Positions 37,386-46,307 of a DNA stretch of 64,000 bases are shown here, piece by piece. The notes below the pieces were generated by a model. It did no database searches. It was not told the DNA's origin and saw only the letters and a list, made by a program, of their open reading frames with translations. Made by a program: the position numbers and the translations under genes. Source of the stretch: Methylohalomonas sp964522485 (GTDB lineage: Bacteria > Pseudomonadota > Gammaproteobacteria > Methylohalomonadales > Methylohalomonadaceae); assembly GCA_964522485.1 (NCBI GenBank), contig CAZFUS010000002.1, positions 1 to 64,000 of the forward strand, written 5' to 3'. Numbering within the stretch: the stretch's first letter is position 1; the number at the start of each line of letters is the position of its first letter.

Positions 37386-38018
37386 TCAGTCGGCAGTAAA
37401 CCGGATATCGGCGTACCAGGCGGTGGCATGTCCGCCCGTGTTGTCGGTATCGGTCATGATCGCAACGGCATCGGCCTGCTCAACCTCATCACCAAACAGC
37501 CTCCGATAGTCCGCACGTACATTGCGTTTTTCCGCAATCCATTGCCCCGCTTTGCCATCGCCGCTTTGCAGCGCAATCACACGAGCGTGATCGGTATAGG
37601 CGTTTTTCCATTCACTGCCGACCGGCTGGTTGCTGGACCAGACATAGACAACGGTACGCGTGCGCCAGAATGCAACACCGCCGGAAAAAACCACGTACAC
37701 CCGTGCCGGATAATCATCGCCGGACTTGCTGCGCTCGTTGATATCGCCGAGCGTGTTTTTCACTTTCCAGCGCCAGTTAAGCCAGGGGGTCCGGGTCAGA
37801 TCGACGGTCTGCTTGCGATACAGGCCCGATGCTGCCGCCCGGCTCTCGGCTTTCAGTACCTGTTCACCATCGACGTCGACCAACTCATAATCGGTTTCAC
37901 CCTGGAAAGAACGCCGCTGCCAGTCATCCAGGCCATGATTGGCAAAATCACCAACATTGACAGTGGCCGCCAGCAATACTGACGGCAGCAGTAAAATGGC
38001 TGCCGGCAAGATTTTCAT
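37386..38018 (-). CDS. DUF3047 family exported protein
   Basis: 210 residues with a signal peptide (ILPAAILLLPSVLLAA). The body has the DUF3047 pattern: LNWRWKVKNTLGDINERSKSGDDYPARVYVVF (split across about 78-110) and a C-terminal VAIMTDTDNTGGHATAWYADI. This resembles a carbohydrate-binding-like beta sandwich, but the function is unknown. A single base separates its ATG from the stop codon of the DUF2380 gene, so the two are one operon and probably work together in the periplasm. Confidence 0.88.
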   Translation of the reverse strand: MKILPAAILLLPSVLLAATVNVGDFANHGLDDWQRRSFQGETDYELVDVDGEQVLKAESRAAASGLYRKQTVDLTRTPWLNWRWKVKNTLGDINERSKSGDDYPARVYVVFSGGVAFWRTRTVVYVWSSNQPVGSEWKNAYTDHARVIALQSGDGKAGQWIAEKRNVRADYRRLFGDEVEQADAVAIMTDTDNTGGHATAWYADIRFTAD

Positions 38019-38019
38019 A

Positions 38020-38589
38020 TCAGCCGGCTGGCCAGACTGACTGCGCCTGCTTCAAGGCATTCTCGGGGACCTGGTCATGATATTCCCTGAAGAATTTTTC
38101 CAGCAGATAGTTCGTGCCGGTACGCCAGGTGCTGTTGTTATTCCCGCGGATATCGATAAATGACGTCATAACGGTTTCACCGGTCCTGGCATTCCGGACA
38201 ACAAAATTGAAATTGATGATCAGATTGCTGACGACCTGTACCCAGACAGTGGCAACATAATCAACGTCCAGGGCCCGGCCGATATTGACGACACAGCCTT
38301 TGCATTTATGCAGATACCGCTGCGAGCCTTTGGCGTCGGTAATCGTTTCCTCAGCCTGTTCCAGACTGACAAGCTCGTAATCACCGGCCAGTTCCAGCGC
38401 CTTGCGGATATGTGCGGTCATATAGCCGGCGCGTTCTATCTCACCGGGCCGGTCCGGCGAATGCGGTGCAGGCTTATTGTCGATAATCAGCTCAGTATCC
38501 AGTACTGCGATCTGTTTGCTGTCGGCGGCCGGAACCGCATGTCCCATGAGCATCAGGATCAGCATACAGACGCCCTTTGCCACACGCAT
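38020..38589 (-). CDS. DUF2380 family exported protein
   Basis: About 189 residues. The ATG at 38589 has GAGGAG six bases upstream and begins a signal peptide (VCMLILMLMGHAVPAA); the frame to 38643 reads into the inserted element and is not used. Conserved blocks: IAVLDTELII, the Cys pair HKCKGC, and VDYVATVWVQVVSNLIINFNFVVRN with the later DIRGNN. The family is known from periplasmic proteins in several PQQ-alcohol-oxidation neighbourhoods, which is suggestive given xoxF about 11 kb away, but no direct link is visible. A MITE-like element ends about 20 bases upstream of the start codon. Confidence 0.85.
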   Translation of the reverse strand: MRVAKGVCMLILMLMGHAVPAADSKQIAVLDTELIIDNKPAPHSPDRPGEIERAGYMTAHIRKALELAGDYELVSLEQAEETITDAKGSQRYLHKCKGCVVNIGRALDVDYVATVWVQVVSNLIINFNFVVRNARTGETVMTSFIDIRGNNNSTWRTGTNYLLEKFFREYHDQVPENALKQAQSVWPAG

Positions 38590-38609
38590 ATCGCTCTCCT
38601 CGGATTTAT

Positions 38610-38801
38610 TAGAGCCTGTCTCAAAATTGATTCCGGTCGTCACTGTCTTTTCGAGCGACTAACAGGAAGCGGGAAATCCGCCGCAGGCGTCCCGAGCATC
38701 GCGAGGGATCTCATCAAGATCTCTCCCTAGGGTCGAGACAGGGATTTCTCCATTCGCTGCGCTCGGTCGAAATGACATGGGCAATTTTGAGATGGGTTCT
38801 A
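38610..38801. mobile_element. MITE-like element with 20-bp imperfect terminal inverted repeats
   Basis: TAGAGCCTGTCTCAAAATTG (38610-38629) pairs with CAATTTTGAGATGGGTTCTA (38782-38801) with a few mismatches, bounding about 192 bases without a gene. The ends are TA, consistent with, but not proof of, TA target duplication as in IS630/Tc1-like elements. Inside are GGATTTCTCC, CGCTGCGCTCGG and GAAATGACA, blocks typical of dispersed intergenic repeats. It sits directly upstream of the DUF2380 gene and may have replaced its promoter. No transposase is in the window. Confidence 0.65.
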
Positions 38802-38920
38802 GGTAAACATTAATTGGAGAATTCCGTCCTGACGGAGTTCCATCAGCACGAATCTATGACGGGAAAGTTTCTGCTGCCGACACACCAGCAGAAAGGATTT
38901 TACAAAACGCAGAGGAACCT

Positions 38921-41095
38921 TCAGCTGATCAACTGTTCCACGTCGACAGGCAGTTTGCGTATGCGCTTACCGGTCAGTGTAAACAGTCCGTTGGCAAGCG
39001 CCGGGGCGATAGGCGGCGTTCCCGGCTCGCCGATACCGCCCAGATCAGCGCCGCTATTAACGATTTCCACTTCTACCTCGGGCATACGCTGCGGCGGCAG
39101 GATCGGATAGCTGTCAAAATTGGCCTGTTCCACCCTGCCTTCCTTCATCGTGACAGCTTCCAGTAGTGCCGCCGACAGCCCGAAGGCAATGCCGCTTTCC
39201 ATCTGCATGGTCACAATACGCGGATTGACGGCGAAGCCACAGTCCACCGCACACCAGACCTTGTGCACCTGGACTTCATCAACATCGTTGATCGAAACCT
39301 CGGCCACCTGGGCAACGATGGAATTGAACGACTGATGCAGAGCGACACCCATTGCATGCTGGCTGCCATCCTCAGCCTGCCATGCCTGTCGCTTCCAGTC
39401 GGCCATCTTGACGGCCGTATCAAGAACTTTGGCGAACCGGGGCTGCTCCTTGAGCAGCGAATGCCGGAATTCGACCGGATCCTGACCGGCCGCATGCGCC
39501 ATCTCGTCAATGAACGACTCGGTGAAAAAGCCGTTCATGGAATGACCCACCGAACGCCAGAAACCGATTGGCACGGGCACCGGCCGGTAAACATAGTCAC
39601 TCCGCTTGTTGGCGATGGCGTAGGGCTGATGCATGACGCCTTCCATCACCGATGGATCCATTTGCATGGGTTCATCGGGATTTGACATAAAACGGCGGAT
39701 GGGTCCATCACCGGCGGTCGTGGTATGCAGGGCAACCGGCTTGCCATCGGCATCGAATGCGGCACGATAACGCGCCGCCGTCAGTGGCCGGTAAAAATCA
39801 TGCTGGGTATCCTCTTCACGCGTCCATATGACGTTTACGGGCGTACCCGCATGCTTCTGCGCCAGGGTTACAGCCTGCACCGTGTAGTCCATGATGAAAC
39901 GTCGTCCGAAGCCGCCGCCAAGATACGGTGTGTGCACCGTGATCTGCTCCGGTTTCAGACCGGTGACCTGGGTAGCGGCCTGTACGACATTGTCGACACC
40001 CTGGTTCGGCGCCCAGACCGTGCAGTGGTCATCCTCGACCAGCGCCGTGCAGTTCATGGGCTCGAGAGTGGCATGGGCAAGAAACGGCGCCTGGTAATCA
40101 GCCGTGATGGTCTTCGCAGCCGATTTCAGTGTGGATACCGCATCACCGGAATTTTCGGCTGAATAACCTTCGTCATCGAGATGCGCATTCAGCTCTTCCA
40201 GATAGGCAGCGCTGGAAAAACCGCGACTGTCGCTGTCACTGTCATCGAACTCCACTGACAACTTGTCGAGTGCCGACTGCGCCTGCCAGAAGGTTTCGGC
40301 GATCACCGCCACACCGTCGGGAATCTCATCAACCGTTATGAAACCGGGCTCGCTTTCAATCTGCGCGGCGTCATAATTCTTTACCTTGCCACCGAAAACG
40401 GGCGACTGCCTGACTGCCGCATACACCATGTCCTCAAGGCGGGTATCAATGCCGAACATTGCCCGGCCGCTGGATTTATCGGCGCTGTCAGTGCGCGCCA
40501 CGGGCGTGCCAAGCAGCCGGTAATCCGCCGGCTTTTTCAGAGTCACGGATTGAGGCGGCTCTAGCCGGGACGCCAGCGGTGCGAGTTCGCCATAGCTCAG
40601 TGTCTTGCCGCTGCTATGTACAACCCGACCCGGTTCGGTTTGACACTCCGTCTCCGGCACATTCCATTCTTCGGCTGCAGCCCGGATCAGCATCCGGCGT
40701 GCAGTCGCCCCTGCTTCACACAGCGGTTTGAACGCGGAACGTACACTGTAGGAACCGCCGGTAAAGCGTGCCGAACCCTCCATTAATAAACGGTAGGCTT
40801 CACCGGGCGGTGCCTGCGCGATCCTGATCGCATTCATGTCTATATCGAGTTCTTCGGCGATCAGCATCGGTATCGAAGTATAGGTACCTTGCCCCATTTC
40901 GATATAGGGATTCTGAATGGTGACCGTGCCGTCTTCGGCGATACCAATGAAGGCATTGATGACACCATCACCATCGGCGGCCTGCGCGAAGCGGCCCAGC
41001 GGCATATGCATACCGAGGAGAAAGATACCGGCGGTCGCGGCACTGCCGCCGAGGAATTTGCGCCGGCTCATGGAGATGTTGGCAATACGGCTCAT
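38921..41095 (-). CDS. iorB: Molybdenum hydroxylase large subunit, isoquinoline 1-oxidoreductase beta-like
   Basis: About 724 residues from the ATG at 41095 (GGAGGT seven bases upstream). A Tat signal with SRRKFLGG (about 10-17) shows export as a folded, cofactor-loaded protein. The molybdopterin-binding half has the family sequence GGGFGRRFIMDYTVQ, and the layout (no FAD domain, two molybdopterin regions) matches IorB rather than classic xanthine dehydrogenase. It oxidises N-heterocycles or aldehydes and passes electrons to the [2Fe-2S] subunit. One base separates its ATG from the iorA stop codon. The substrate cannot be told from sequence. Confidence 0.93.
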   Translation of the reverse strand: MSRIANISMSRRKFLGGSAATAGIFLLGMHMPLGRFAQAADGDGVINAFIGIAEDGTVTIQNPYIEMGQGTYTSIPMLIAEELDIDMNAIRIAQAPPGEAYRLLMEGSARFTGGSYSVRSAFKPLCEAGATARRMLIRAAAEEWNVPETECQTEPGRVVHSSGKTLSYGELAPLASRLEPPQSVTLKKPADYRLLGTPVARTDSADKSSGRAMFGIDTRLEDMVYAAVRQSPVFGGKVKNYDAAQIESEPGFITVDEIPDGVAVIAETFWQAQSALDKLSVEFDDSDSDSRGFSSAAYLEELNAHLDDEGYSAENSGDAVSTLKSAAKTITADYQAPFLAHATLEPMNCTALVEDDHCTVWAPNQGVDNVVQAATQVTGLKPEQITVHTPYLGGGFGRRFIMDYTVQAVTLAQKHAGTPVNVIWTREEDTQHDFYRPLTAARYRAAFDADGKPVALHTTTAGDGPIRRFMSNPDEPMQMDPSVMEGVMHQPYAIANKRSDYVYRPVPVPIGFWRSVGHSMNGFFTESFIDEMAHAAGQDPVEFRHSLLKEQPRFAKVLDTAVKMADWKRQAWQAEDGSQHAMGVALHQSFNSIVAQVAEVSINDVDEVQVHKVWCAVDCGFAVNPRIVTMQMESGIAFGLSAALLEAVTMKEGRVEQANFDSYPILPPQRMPEVEVEIVNSGADLGGIGEPGTPPIAPALANGLFTLTGKRIRKLPVDVEQLIS

Positions 41096-41096
41096 T

Positions 41097-41564
41097 TCAC
41101 ACCTCCTTCTTTGCGCTGTCGTTCGCGGCGCGCCTGATGGCCTTGAAAATCCGCAGGTAAGTACCACAGCGGCACAGGTTGGCCATGTTGTCCCGAATGG
41201 CCTGATCGTCGGGATTCGGATTGTCTTTCAGAAACGCGGCAGCGGCCATGATCTGGCCGGACTGACAATAGCCGCACTGCGGCACGTCTTCTGCAATCCA
41301 GGCTTTCTGCAGCGGATGGCTGCGGCCATCGGACGATAATCCCTCGATGGTCATAACCGCTTTCTCCGTGGCATCGCTTAAGGGTGTCACACACGATCGT
41401 GTTGCCTGACCATCCACATGCACGGTGCAGGCACCGCACAGCCCCTTGCCACAACCGAACTTCGTGCCGGTCAGACCGAGACTGTCCCGCAGCACCCATA
41501 ATAGGGGGGTGTCATCTCCGACCGGTACATCATAGTCTTTACCGTTCACATTCAACTTGGCCAT
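41097..41564 (-). CDS. iorA: [2Fe-2S] subunit of molybdenum hydroxylase, isoquinoline 1-oxidoreductase alpha-like
   Basis: 155 residues with the two iron-sulfur domains of this family: CGKGLCGACTVHVDG for the plant-type cluster and CGYCQSGQIM with LCRCGTYLRI for the helical cluster. It lacks a signal peptide and is exported with the Tat-tagged large subunit. It is the third gene of an operon in order xdhC, mocA, iorA, iorB, with 31 bases after mocA. AAGGAAG nine bases before the ATG is the ribosome-binding site. Electron acceptor is not encoded nearby. Confidence 0.95.
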   Translation of the reverse strand: MAKLNVNGKDYDVPVGDDTPLLWVLRDSLGLTGTKFGCGKGLCGACTVHVDGQATRSCVTPLSDATEKAVMTIEGLSSDGRSHPLQKAWIAEDVPQCGYCQSGQIMAAAAFLKDNPNPDDQAIRDNMANLCRCGTYLRIFKAIRRAANDSAKKEV

Positions 41565-41595
41565 AACATCTTCCTTTTGTTGTCAGCAGCTCACT

Positions 41596-42237
41596 TCAGG
41601 AATGCCCGTTGGCCGCCGGCTTCAGTGTCCGCCCGAGCCACGTCTCGATGGCGGCGACATCAGCCGGCGTATCCAGATCCCAGCCGGCCTCCGGCATAAC
41701 GACCGAGACGACATCAGCGGCATTGCTGCGCAACAGTTCACGGGCGCCGTGATCGCCATTCAGCGCCTGTAGTTCCTTGAACCAGGCCCGCGGAAAAATC
41801 GCCGGGACACCGAGTGTGCCGACGTACGCGCCGGCGATGATGCTGTCGGGACGCCGTTGCCACAGCCGCACCAGTGGCGCGAGCAATTGCGTCCCCACCA
41901 GCGGTTGATCACACAACAGGATGAGAACGGCCGAAGCCTGCTTCGGCAAGGCGCCTATACCTGCGGCCAGCGATGAGCCGATACCGCTTTCCCAGTCGGG
42001 GTTATGCACGATCTCGAGGGACTGATCGGCGATTTCCTTTTGCATGCGCTCGAAATCGGCGCCCAGCACGACATACACGTGATCGTCGCACAGCTCGCCG
42101 GCCACCCGGCAGCATCGGCGCAGCAGGGTTTCGTCGTCCAGTTGCAGCAGCTGCTTCGGTCTGCCAAGCCGCTGCGAACTGCCGGCGGCAAGTACCAGTG
42201 CGTAAAGGATCGGCTGTGATTCCTGCTTTTTTGCCAT
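41596..42237 (-). CDS. mocA: MocA-like molybdenum cofactor cytidylyltransferase
   Basis: 213 residues with the nucleotidyltransferase signature LVLAAGSSQRLGRPKQLL at the start, then SLAAGIGALPKQASAVLILLCDQP (about 92-115) with the metal-binding Asp. It most resembles MocA, which attaches CMP to molybdopterin for the xanthine-oxidase enzyme family, rather than MobA. The setting between xdhC and iorAB supports that. Start and xdhC stop overlap (TGATG), so translation is coupled. Confidence 0.88.
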   Translation of the reverse strand: MAKKQESQPILYALVLAAGSSQRLGRPKQLLQLDDETLLRRCCRVAGELCDDHVYVVLGADFERMQKEIADQSLEIVHNPDWESGIGSSLAAGIGALPKQASAVLILLCDQPLVGTQLLAPLVRLWQRRPDSIIAGAYVGTLGVPAIFPRAWFKELQALNGDHGARELLRSNAADVVSVVMPEAGWDLDTPADVAAIETWLGRTLKPAANGHS

Positions 42238-43361
42238 CAGTTGGCTCGTTCGCGTGTCTGTACCGGCTGCTGTTTTAGATGCAAGGGAGCCGCATCGCGT
42301 TCATGCAGCACGGCGTGAATTTCTGCCAGCAGGGACAGGGCAATCGATTCGGGGGTGGCACCACCAATATCCAGTCCGACCGGACCGCGCAGACGATCGC
42401 CGAAAGCGGCGGCCTCCAGTCCCGCCATGTCCAGCAGCCGTTCACACCGCGCGAGCGGTCCGAGCAGGCCCACATAACGGCACGGCAGCGCCGCCAGCTC
42501 ACGCAGAAAACGGGCATCATAATCGATATTATGGGTCATCAGCACCGCAGCATCTATGCGCCGCCGGCCGAGTGCCGGCAGCAGTGCGGCGGGATTGGCC
42601 TGCAGAATTTCGGCGCCCGGAAAGCGGGCCGGAACCACATAAGCCGGCCGATGGTCGGCCAGCACCACCCGCCAGCCGAGCTGCCTGGCCAGGGCCACTA
42701 CCGGTGTCGCGTCGGCGCCGGCGCCGACAAGCAGCAACCGGGGCGGCGGCGGCAAGTAGTCATAAAAAACAGCCAGGTTCTCACCGTCCCGCTGGTGCCG
42801 AATCCACTGGGGTTGCGCCAGCATGGCCGTAACAGCCATCTGTTCCTTTAACAGCGGTCTCCAAACCGCTGGCATGGCATCATCAGTATCCGGACCGTAG
42901 CTGTGACCGGCCAGAACTCCGTCTGTAACCGTCGCGATGACTCTGGCGCTGTCTTCCAACAACACTTGTTCAATCTGTGCCATCAAAGGATCCCGGCCGT
43001 CTTCCTGCAGCCGCTGCAGCAGCAGCCGCACGGCACCATTGCAGCCCAGGCTGAGACCCCACAAGGCGTCCTCGGGGGCGCGCATGTCATAAAACAGAAC
43101 GCGCGGCGGCGCGCCGGCAAAGACGGCCTGCGCGTGGTCATGGAGATCGCCTTCGAAACAGCCGCCCCCGATAAGTCCGTAAGAGCGGCCGTCGCTATCG
43201 ATTAGCATGCGTGCGCCGGCCTTGCGGTAGGTTGACCCGAAAGTTTCGACGACCGTCGCCAGCACGGTGGGGCGGGATCGGGCACACAGGGTCCGATACT
43301 GCTGGAGCAGAGAGTCCGGCCCGGAATGCGCCGGTAACGGCAAAGGTACAGCATCAGTCAT
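42237..43361 (-). CDS. xdhC: XdhC-family molybdenum hydroxylase maturation factor
   Basis: 374 residues. The N-terminal XdhC/CoxI domain has TFGSTYRKAGARMLI and GGGCFEGDLHDHAQ, and a Rossmann-like C-terminal domain has LLLVGAGADATPVVALARQLGW. XdhC binds and inserts sulfurated molybdopterin into the hydroxylase. It is the first gene of the operon with mocA and iorAB, whose presence explains its role. Length is within the usual range for the two-domain form. Confidence 0.93.
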   Translation of the reverse strand: MTDAVPLPLPAHSGPDSLLQQYRTLCARSRPTVLATVVETFGSTYRKAGARMLIDSDGRSYGLIGGGCFEGDLHDHAQAVFAGAPPRVLFYDMRAPEDALWGLSLGCNGAVRLLLQRLQEDGRDPLMAQIEQVLLEDSARVIATVTDGVLAGHSYGPDTDDAMPAVWRPLLKEQMAVTAMLAQPQWIRHQRDGENLAVFYDYLPPPPRLLLVGAGADATPVVALARQLGWRVVLADHRPAYVVPARFPGAEILQANPAALLPALGRRRIDAAVLMTHNIDYDARFLRELAALPCRYVGLLGPLARCERLLDMAGLEAAAFGDRLRGPVGLDIGGATPESIALSLLAEIHAVLHERDAAPLHLKQQPVQTRERAN

Positions 43362-43535
43362 ACACTTATATTACTACTGCAAGCAGCTGTCATGATCAAA
43401 TAGTAACTTTACACCCGGCCGAGGACTTTGCGTACATCAGCAAGCCATAAAGCCGCAGCCCGCGTGCAAGCCGGAATTGGGCAACTCGCGTATAATAATT
43501 ATATTCACCTCCCAGACCAGAAAGGATATCAGGAC

Positions 43536-43802
43536 ATGTCAGCAGAGCAGTTACGTCAGAAACTGGAGCATCTGAAAAACGAGATTAACGGTCTCGCCGC
43601 CGATGATCACGCCTCACGCGAGCGCCTGGAAAATCTGATCAGCGATATCGAGAACCGGCTTCAGCAGGAAGACGCCGACATGAGCGATGACAGCCTGCTG
43701 GACCATGTGCAGGACACTATCACCCACTTCGAAACCAACCATCCGCGTGCCACGGCCATCCTCAATGATATTATGGTTACCCTGAGCAACATGGGCATCT
43801 AG
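43536..43802 (+). CDS. DUF4404 small protein
   Basis: 88 residues starting at 43536, with AAAGGAT nine bases upstream. It is helical and acidic, with a heptad-like pattern (LRQKLEHLKNEING, then ERLENLISDIENRL) and an ATAILNDIMVTLSNMGI end. This fits DUF4404, a small family of unknown function. It is the first gene of the cluster that continues with the TVP38 protein, the amidoligase and the C26 hydrolase, and there are 29 bases to the next start. Confidence 0.75.
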   Translation: MSAEQLRQKLEHLKNEINGLAADDHASRERLENLISDIENRLQQEDADMSDDSLLDHVQDTITHFETNHPRATAILNDIMVTLSNMGI

Positions 43803-43831
43803 CGCCGCCGTTGCCGTACTGCACACGGATC

Positions 43832-44524
43832 ATGCCACTGATACGGCAGCCATTCCGCTCGATTCTCCTGCTCGTTTCCGCCCTGTCGCTGATTTACAGC
43901 GCCTGGCACATGCTGCCGGTAGCAGACTGGCATGAATATCTGCTGGAATGGCTGCAACAGACCGGCAATATAAGCATCCTGGTCTACATCGCTGTTTACA
44001 TACTGGCGACGCTCATTATCCTGCCGCTGAGTCCGCTGGCGATCGGGGCAGGCTATATCTACGGGCCGTATTACGGTTTCGGCATCACACTCGTGGCAGC
44101 GACGCTTGGCGCCGGCATCGCGTTTATCATTTCCAGAACACTGCTGCGGACACGGTTTCACCGTCTGTTCCGATCCCGGACCAGCCTCGCTGCCGTTGAG
44201 AACAGCATTAATGACCGCGGTGGCATGATCGTTTTTCTGTTGCGACTGAGTCCGGTGATTCCTTCACAGATATTGAACTATCTGTGCGGCATCACCGGTA
44301 TCAGCCTGCGGATTTATCTGCTGGCGACTTTGTTCGGGAAGGCGCCACTGCTGTTTCTGCTGTCCTACATCGGTGCCGTCACGGCCCGCTCTACAACCGG
44401 AGCAGTGACATCGGGACAGCTGCTGATACTGGCCGCCGGGCTGGTAACAACCGGGTTGGCCTGCTGGCTGATCGTCAGGGGCGCGAGACGCAGACTGCAA
44501 CAAGAGGGCCTGAAGGATGGCTGA
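43832..44524 (+). CDS. TVP38/TMEM64 (VTT-domain) membrane protein
   Basis: About 230 residues from the ATG at 43832 (an in-frame TTG at 43811 is also possible). It has about six hydrophobic helices and the VTT-domain blocks LIILPLSPLAIGAGYIYGP, TLGAGIAFIISRTLLR and RLSPVIPSQILNYLCGITGI. DedA/VTT proteins act in membrane lipid or carrier flipping; the particular substrate is not known. Its end overlaps the amidoligase start by 8 bases, so the two are co-translated. Confidence 0.9.
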   Translation: MPLIRQPFRSILLLVSALSLIYSAWHMLPVADWHEYLLEWLQQTGNISILVYIAVYILATLIILPLSPLAIGAGYIYGPYYGFGITLVAATLGAGIAFIISRTLLRTRFHRLFRSRTSLAAVENSINDRGGMIVFLLRLSPVIPSQILNYLCGITGISLRIYLLATLFGKAPLLFLLSYIGAVTARSTTGAVTSGQLLILAAGLVTTGLACWLIVRGARRRLQQEGLKDG

Positions 44525-45518
44525 TTTCGTACTACCCCCTGTCGTGACGGACAGCAGCGGTCAGGAACGCCGGGCCGGTTACGAGATCGAATATGCCGGT
44601 GTCGATCTCGAATTTTCGGCCCGGATTGTCAATCGCCTGGCCGGTGGCCAGCTGCTACGGGCGAATCCGTTTCATTACGTCATCAAGGATACCGACCACG
44701 GCGATTTCAGTGTCGAAGTCGACGCCAGCCTGCTGCATGAACAGGCCTATGAAAAATATCTCCAGCGTCTCGGTATCAATATCGATGAACTTGATCTACG
44801 GGTACCACTCGAAAGTCTGCTGGCCAGAATCGCTTCAGTCGCCGTCCCGTATGAAATCATCACGCCGCCACTGCCTTTTTCAGGCATGACTCTCATCGAC
44901 AGAATTCGTGCTGAACTGTTCAAAGCGAAGGCCCGCGGTACCAGCGAATCGATACTGTACGGCTTTGGCGTGCATATCAATCCTTCGCTGCCCGGTTACG
45001 GGGCGGATTCGCTGCTTGCCTATCTGCGCGCGTTCTGCCTGCTGTATGACTGGATCTGTAAAAAATCGAAAGTGGACTGGTCACGCCGCATCGGGCCCTA
45101 CATCAACCGCTATCCGGATGAGTATGTCGCGCTCATCATGCGGGCGGATTACCGACCTGACCGTGCACAACTGGCAGAGGATTATGTCATGCATATCCCA
45201 TCCCGGAATCATGCGCTCGATATGTTGCCGGCACTGGTTTACCTTGAAGGCAACAGACTGCTTGCCTCGCTAAAGGAGCCGGAGCTGATCAAACCCCGTC
45301 CCGCCTTTCATTATCGCCTGCCGAACTGTCTTATCGGAGATCCGGACTGGCGCGTCGCCCATGAATGGCGCAACTGGGTCAGAATCGAACGACTGGCACA
45401 TGACTCTACATTACTTAACAAGCTGACCGAGGCCTATAGCAGGTATCAGAACTCCTGGTTCGATCCCCTGCTGCACTCATGGCCTGATCGTATCGATGCG
45501 CACGCTGCAGCACTCTAA
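44517..45518 (+). CDS. Amidoligase-family enzyme
   Basis: 333 residues. GYEIEYAGVDL at the start, FSVEVDASLL, the segment TLIDRIRAELFKAKARGT with a following FGVHINPSLPGYGADSLLAYLRAF, and an RSKSDWSRRIGPYINRYPDEY-like block (read here as KSKVDWSRRIGPYIN) are the conserved pieces of the amidoligase family, a glutamine-synthetase-fold group of COOH-NH2 ligases. These are predicted to join amino acids or modify peptides by gamma-glutamyl bonds. A C26 gamma-glutamyl hydrolase gene overlaps its end by 23 bases, a pairing known for this family. The true substrate is unknown. Starts 8 bases inside the previous gene. Confidence 0.85.
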   Translation: MADFVLPPVVTDSSGQERRAGYEIEYAGVDLEFSARIVNRLAGGQLLRANPFHYVIKDTDHGDFSVEVDASLLHEQAYEKYLQRLGINIDELDLRVPLESLLARIASVAVPYEIITPPLPFSGMTLIDRIRAELFKAKARGTSESILYGFGVHINPSLPGYGADSLLAYLRAFCLLYDWICKKSKVDWSRRIGPYINRYPDEYVALIMRADYRPDRAQLAEDYVMHIPSRNHALDMLPALVYLEGNRLLASLKEPELIKPRPAFHYRLPNCLIGDPDWRVAHEWRNWVRIERLAHDSTLLNKLTEAYSRYQNSWFDPLLHSWPDRIDAHAAAL

Positions 45519-46305
45519 ACCGCGCATCCTCGTGACCGGACCCGAGCGCGGCGGCATTATCGCCTGGCTGTTTACCTGGCTGGCCGTGCGGCGCGCCGGC
45601 GGACGCGCCATCCATATCACAGCGGCAAATAAAGCTGTCCTGCCCGATTTCGATGGCCTGATAATCGGCGGCGGCGCGGATATCAGTCCGGATCTGTACG
45701 GCCAGACATTCCACCTGGAGAAACCGGAGCGTAATCAGTCCCTCATGGCGTGGCTGCTGGCCCTTATGTTGTATCCATTGCTATTTGCAATGCGCAGACT
45801 GTTCAGTACCAAGCACTACCAGGCTGTCAACAGAGAGCGTGATAAACTCGAATATGCCTTACTGGATAAGGCGCTGCGACAAGATAAGCCTGTACTCGGC
45901 ATATGCCGGGGCGCACAATTGATCAATGTTTATTTCGCAGGCACGCTGCATCAGGACATCAGTGGTTTTTATACTGAATCGCCGCAGATCTGGTCGATAC
46001 ACCCCCGCAAGCGGATTTCCATAAATTCCGGATCACGGCTGCGGGCCATTCTGCAAACCGATACCTGCAAGGTGAACGCTCTGCATAACCAATCCATCAA
46101 CAAGCTCGGCAATGACCTGAGCATATCGGCCCGGGAAATCAACGGTATTGTCCAGGCAATCGAAATGACCGATAAATCCTACCTGATCGGCGTGCAATGG
46201 CATCCTGAGTATTTACCGCAGCAGCGGCGGCAGCAACGTCTGTTCCTGTATCTTGTACAGACAGCGCTGGACTGTGCCAGACGAGTTGATCCTGTCGAGG
46301 TGTAA
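45496..46305 (+). CDS. C26-family gamma-glutamyl hydrolase-like class I glutamine amidotransferase
   Basis: 269 residues. It has the class I GATase nucleophile elbow GICRGAQLINVY (catalytic Cys) and the His-Glu part in VQWHPEYLPQ. The setting and DGLIIGGGADISPDLYG match gamma-glutamyl-GABA hydrolase (PuuD-like) proteins. It overlaps the amidoligase gene by 23 bases, so the operon contains both a bond-forming and a bond-breaking enzyme. A short hydrophobic stretch (about 90-100) may associate with the membrane. Substrate unknown. Confidence 0.9.
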   Translation: MRTLQHSKPRILVTGPERGGIIAWLFTWLAVRRAGGRAIHITAANKAVLPDFDGLIIGGGADISPDLYGQTFHLEKPERNQSLMAWLLALMLYPLLFAMRRLFSTKHYQAVNRERDKLEYALLDKALRQDKPVLGICRGAQLINVYFAGTLHQDISGFYTESPQIWSIHPRKRISINSGSRLRAILQTDTCKVNALHNQSINKLGNDLSISAREINGIVQAIEMTDKSYLIGVQWHPEYLPQQRRQQRLFLYLVQTALDCARRVDPVEV

Positions 46306-46307
46306 TC

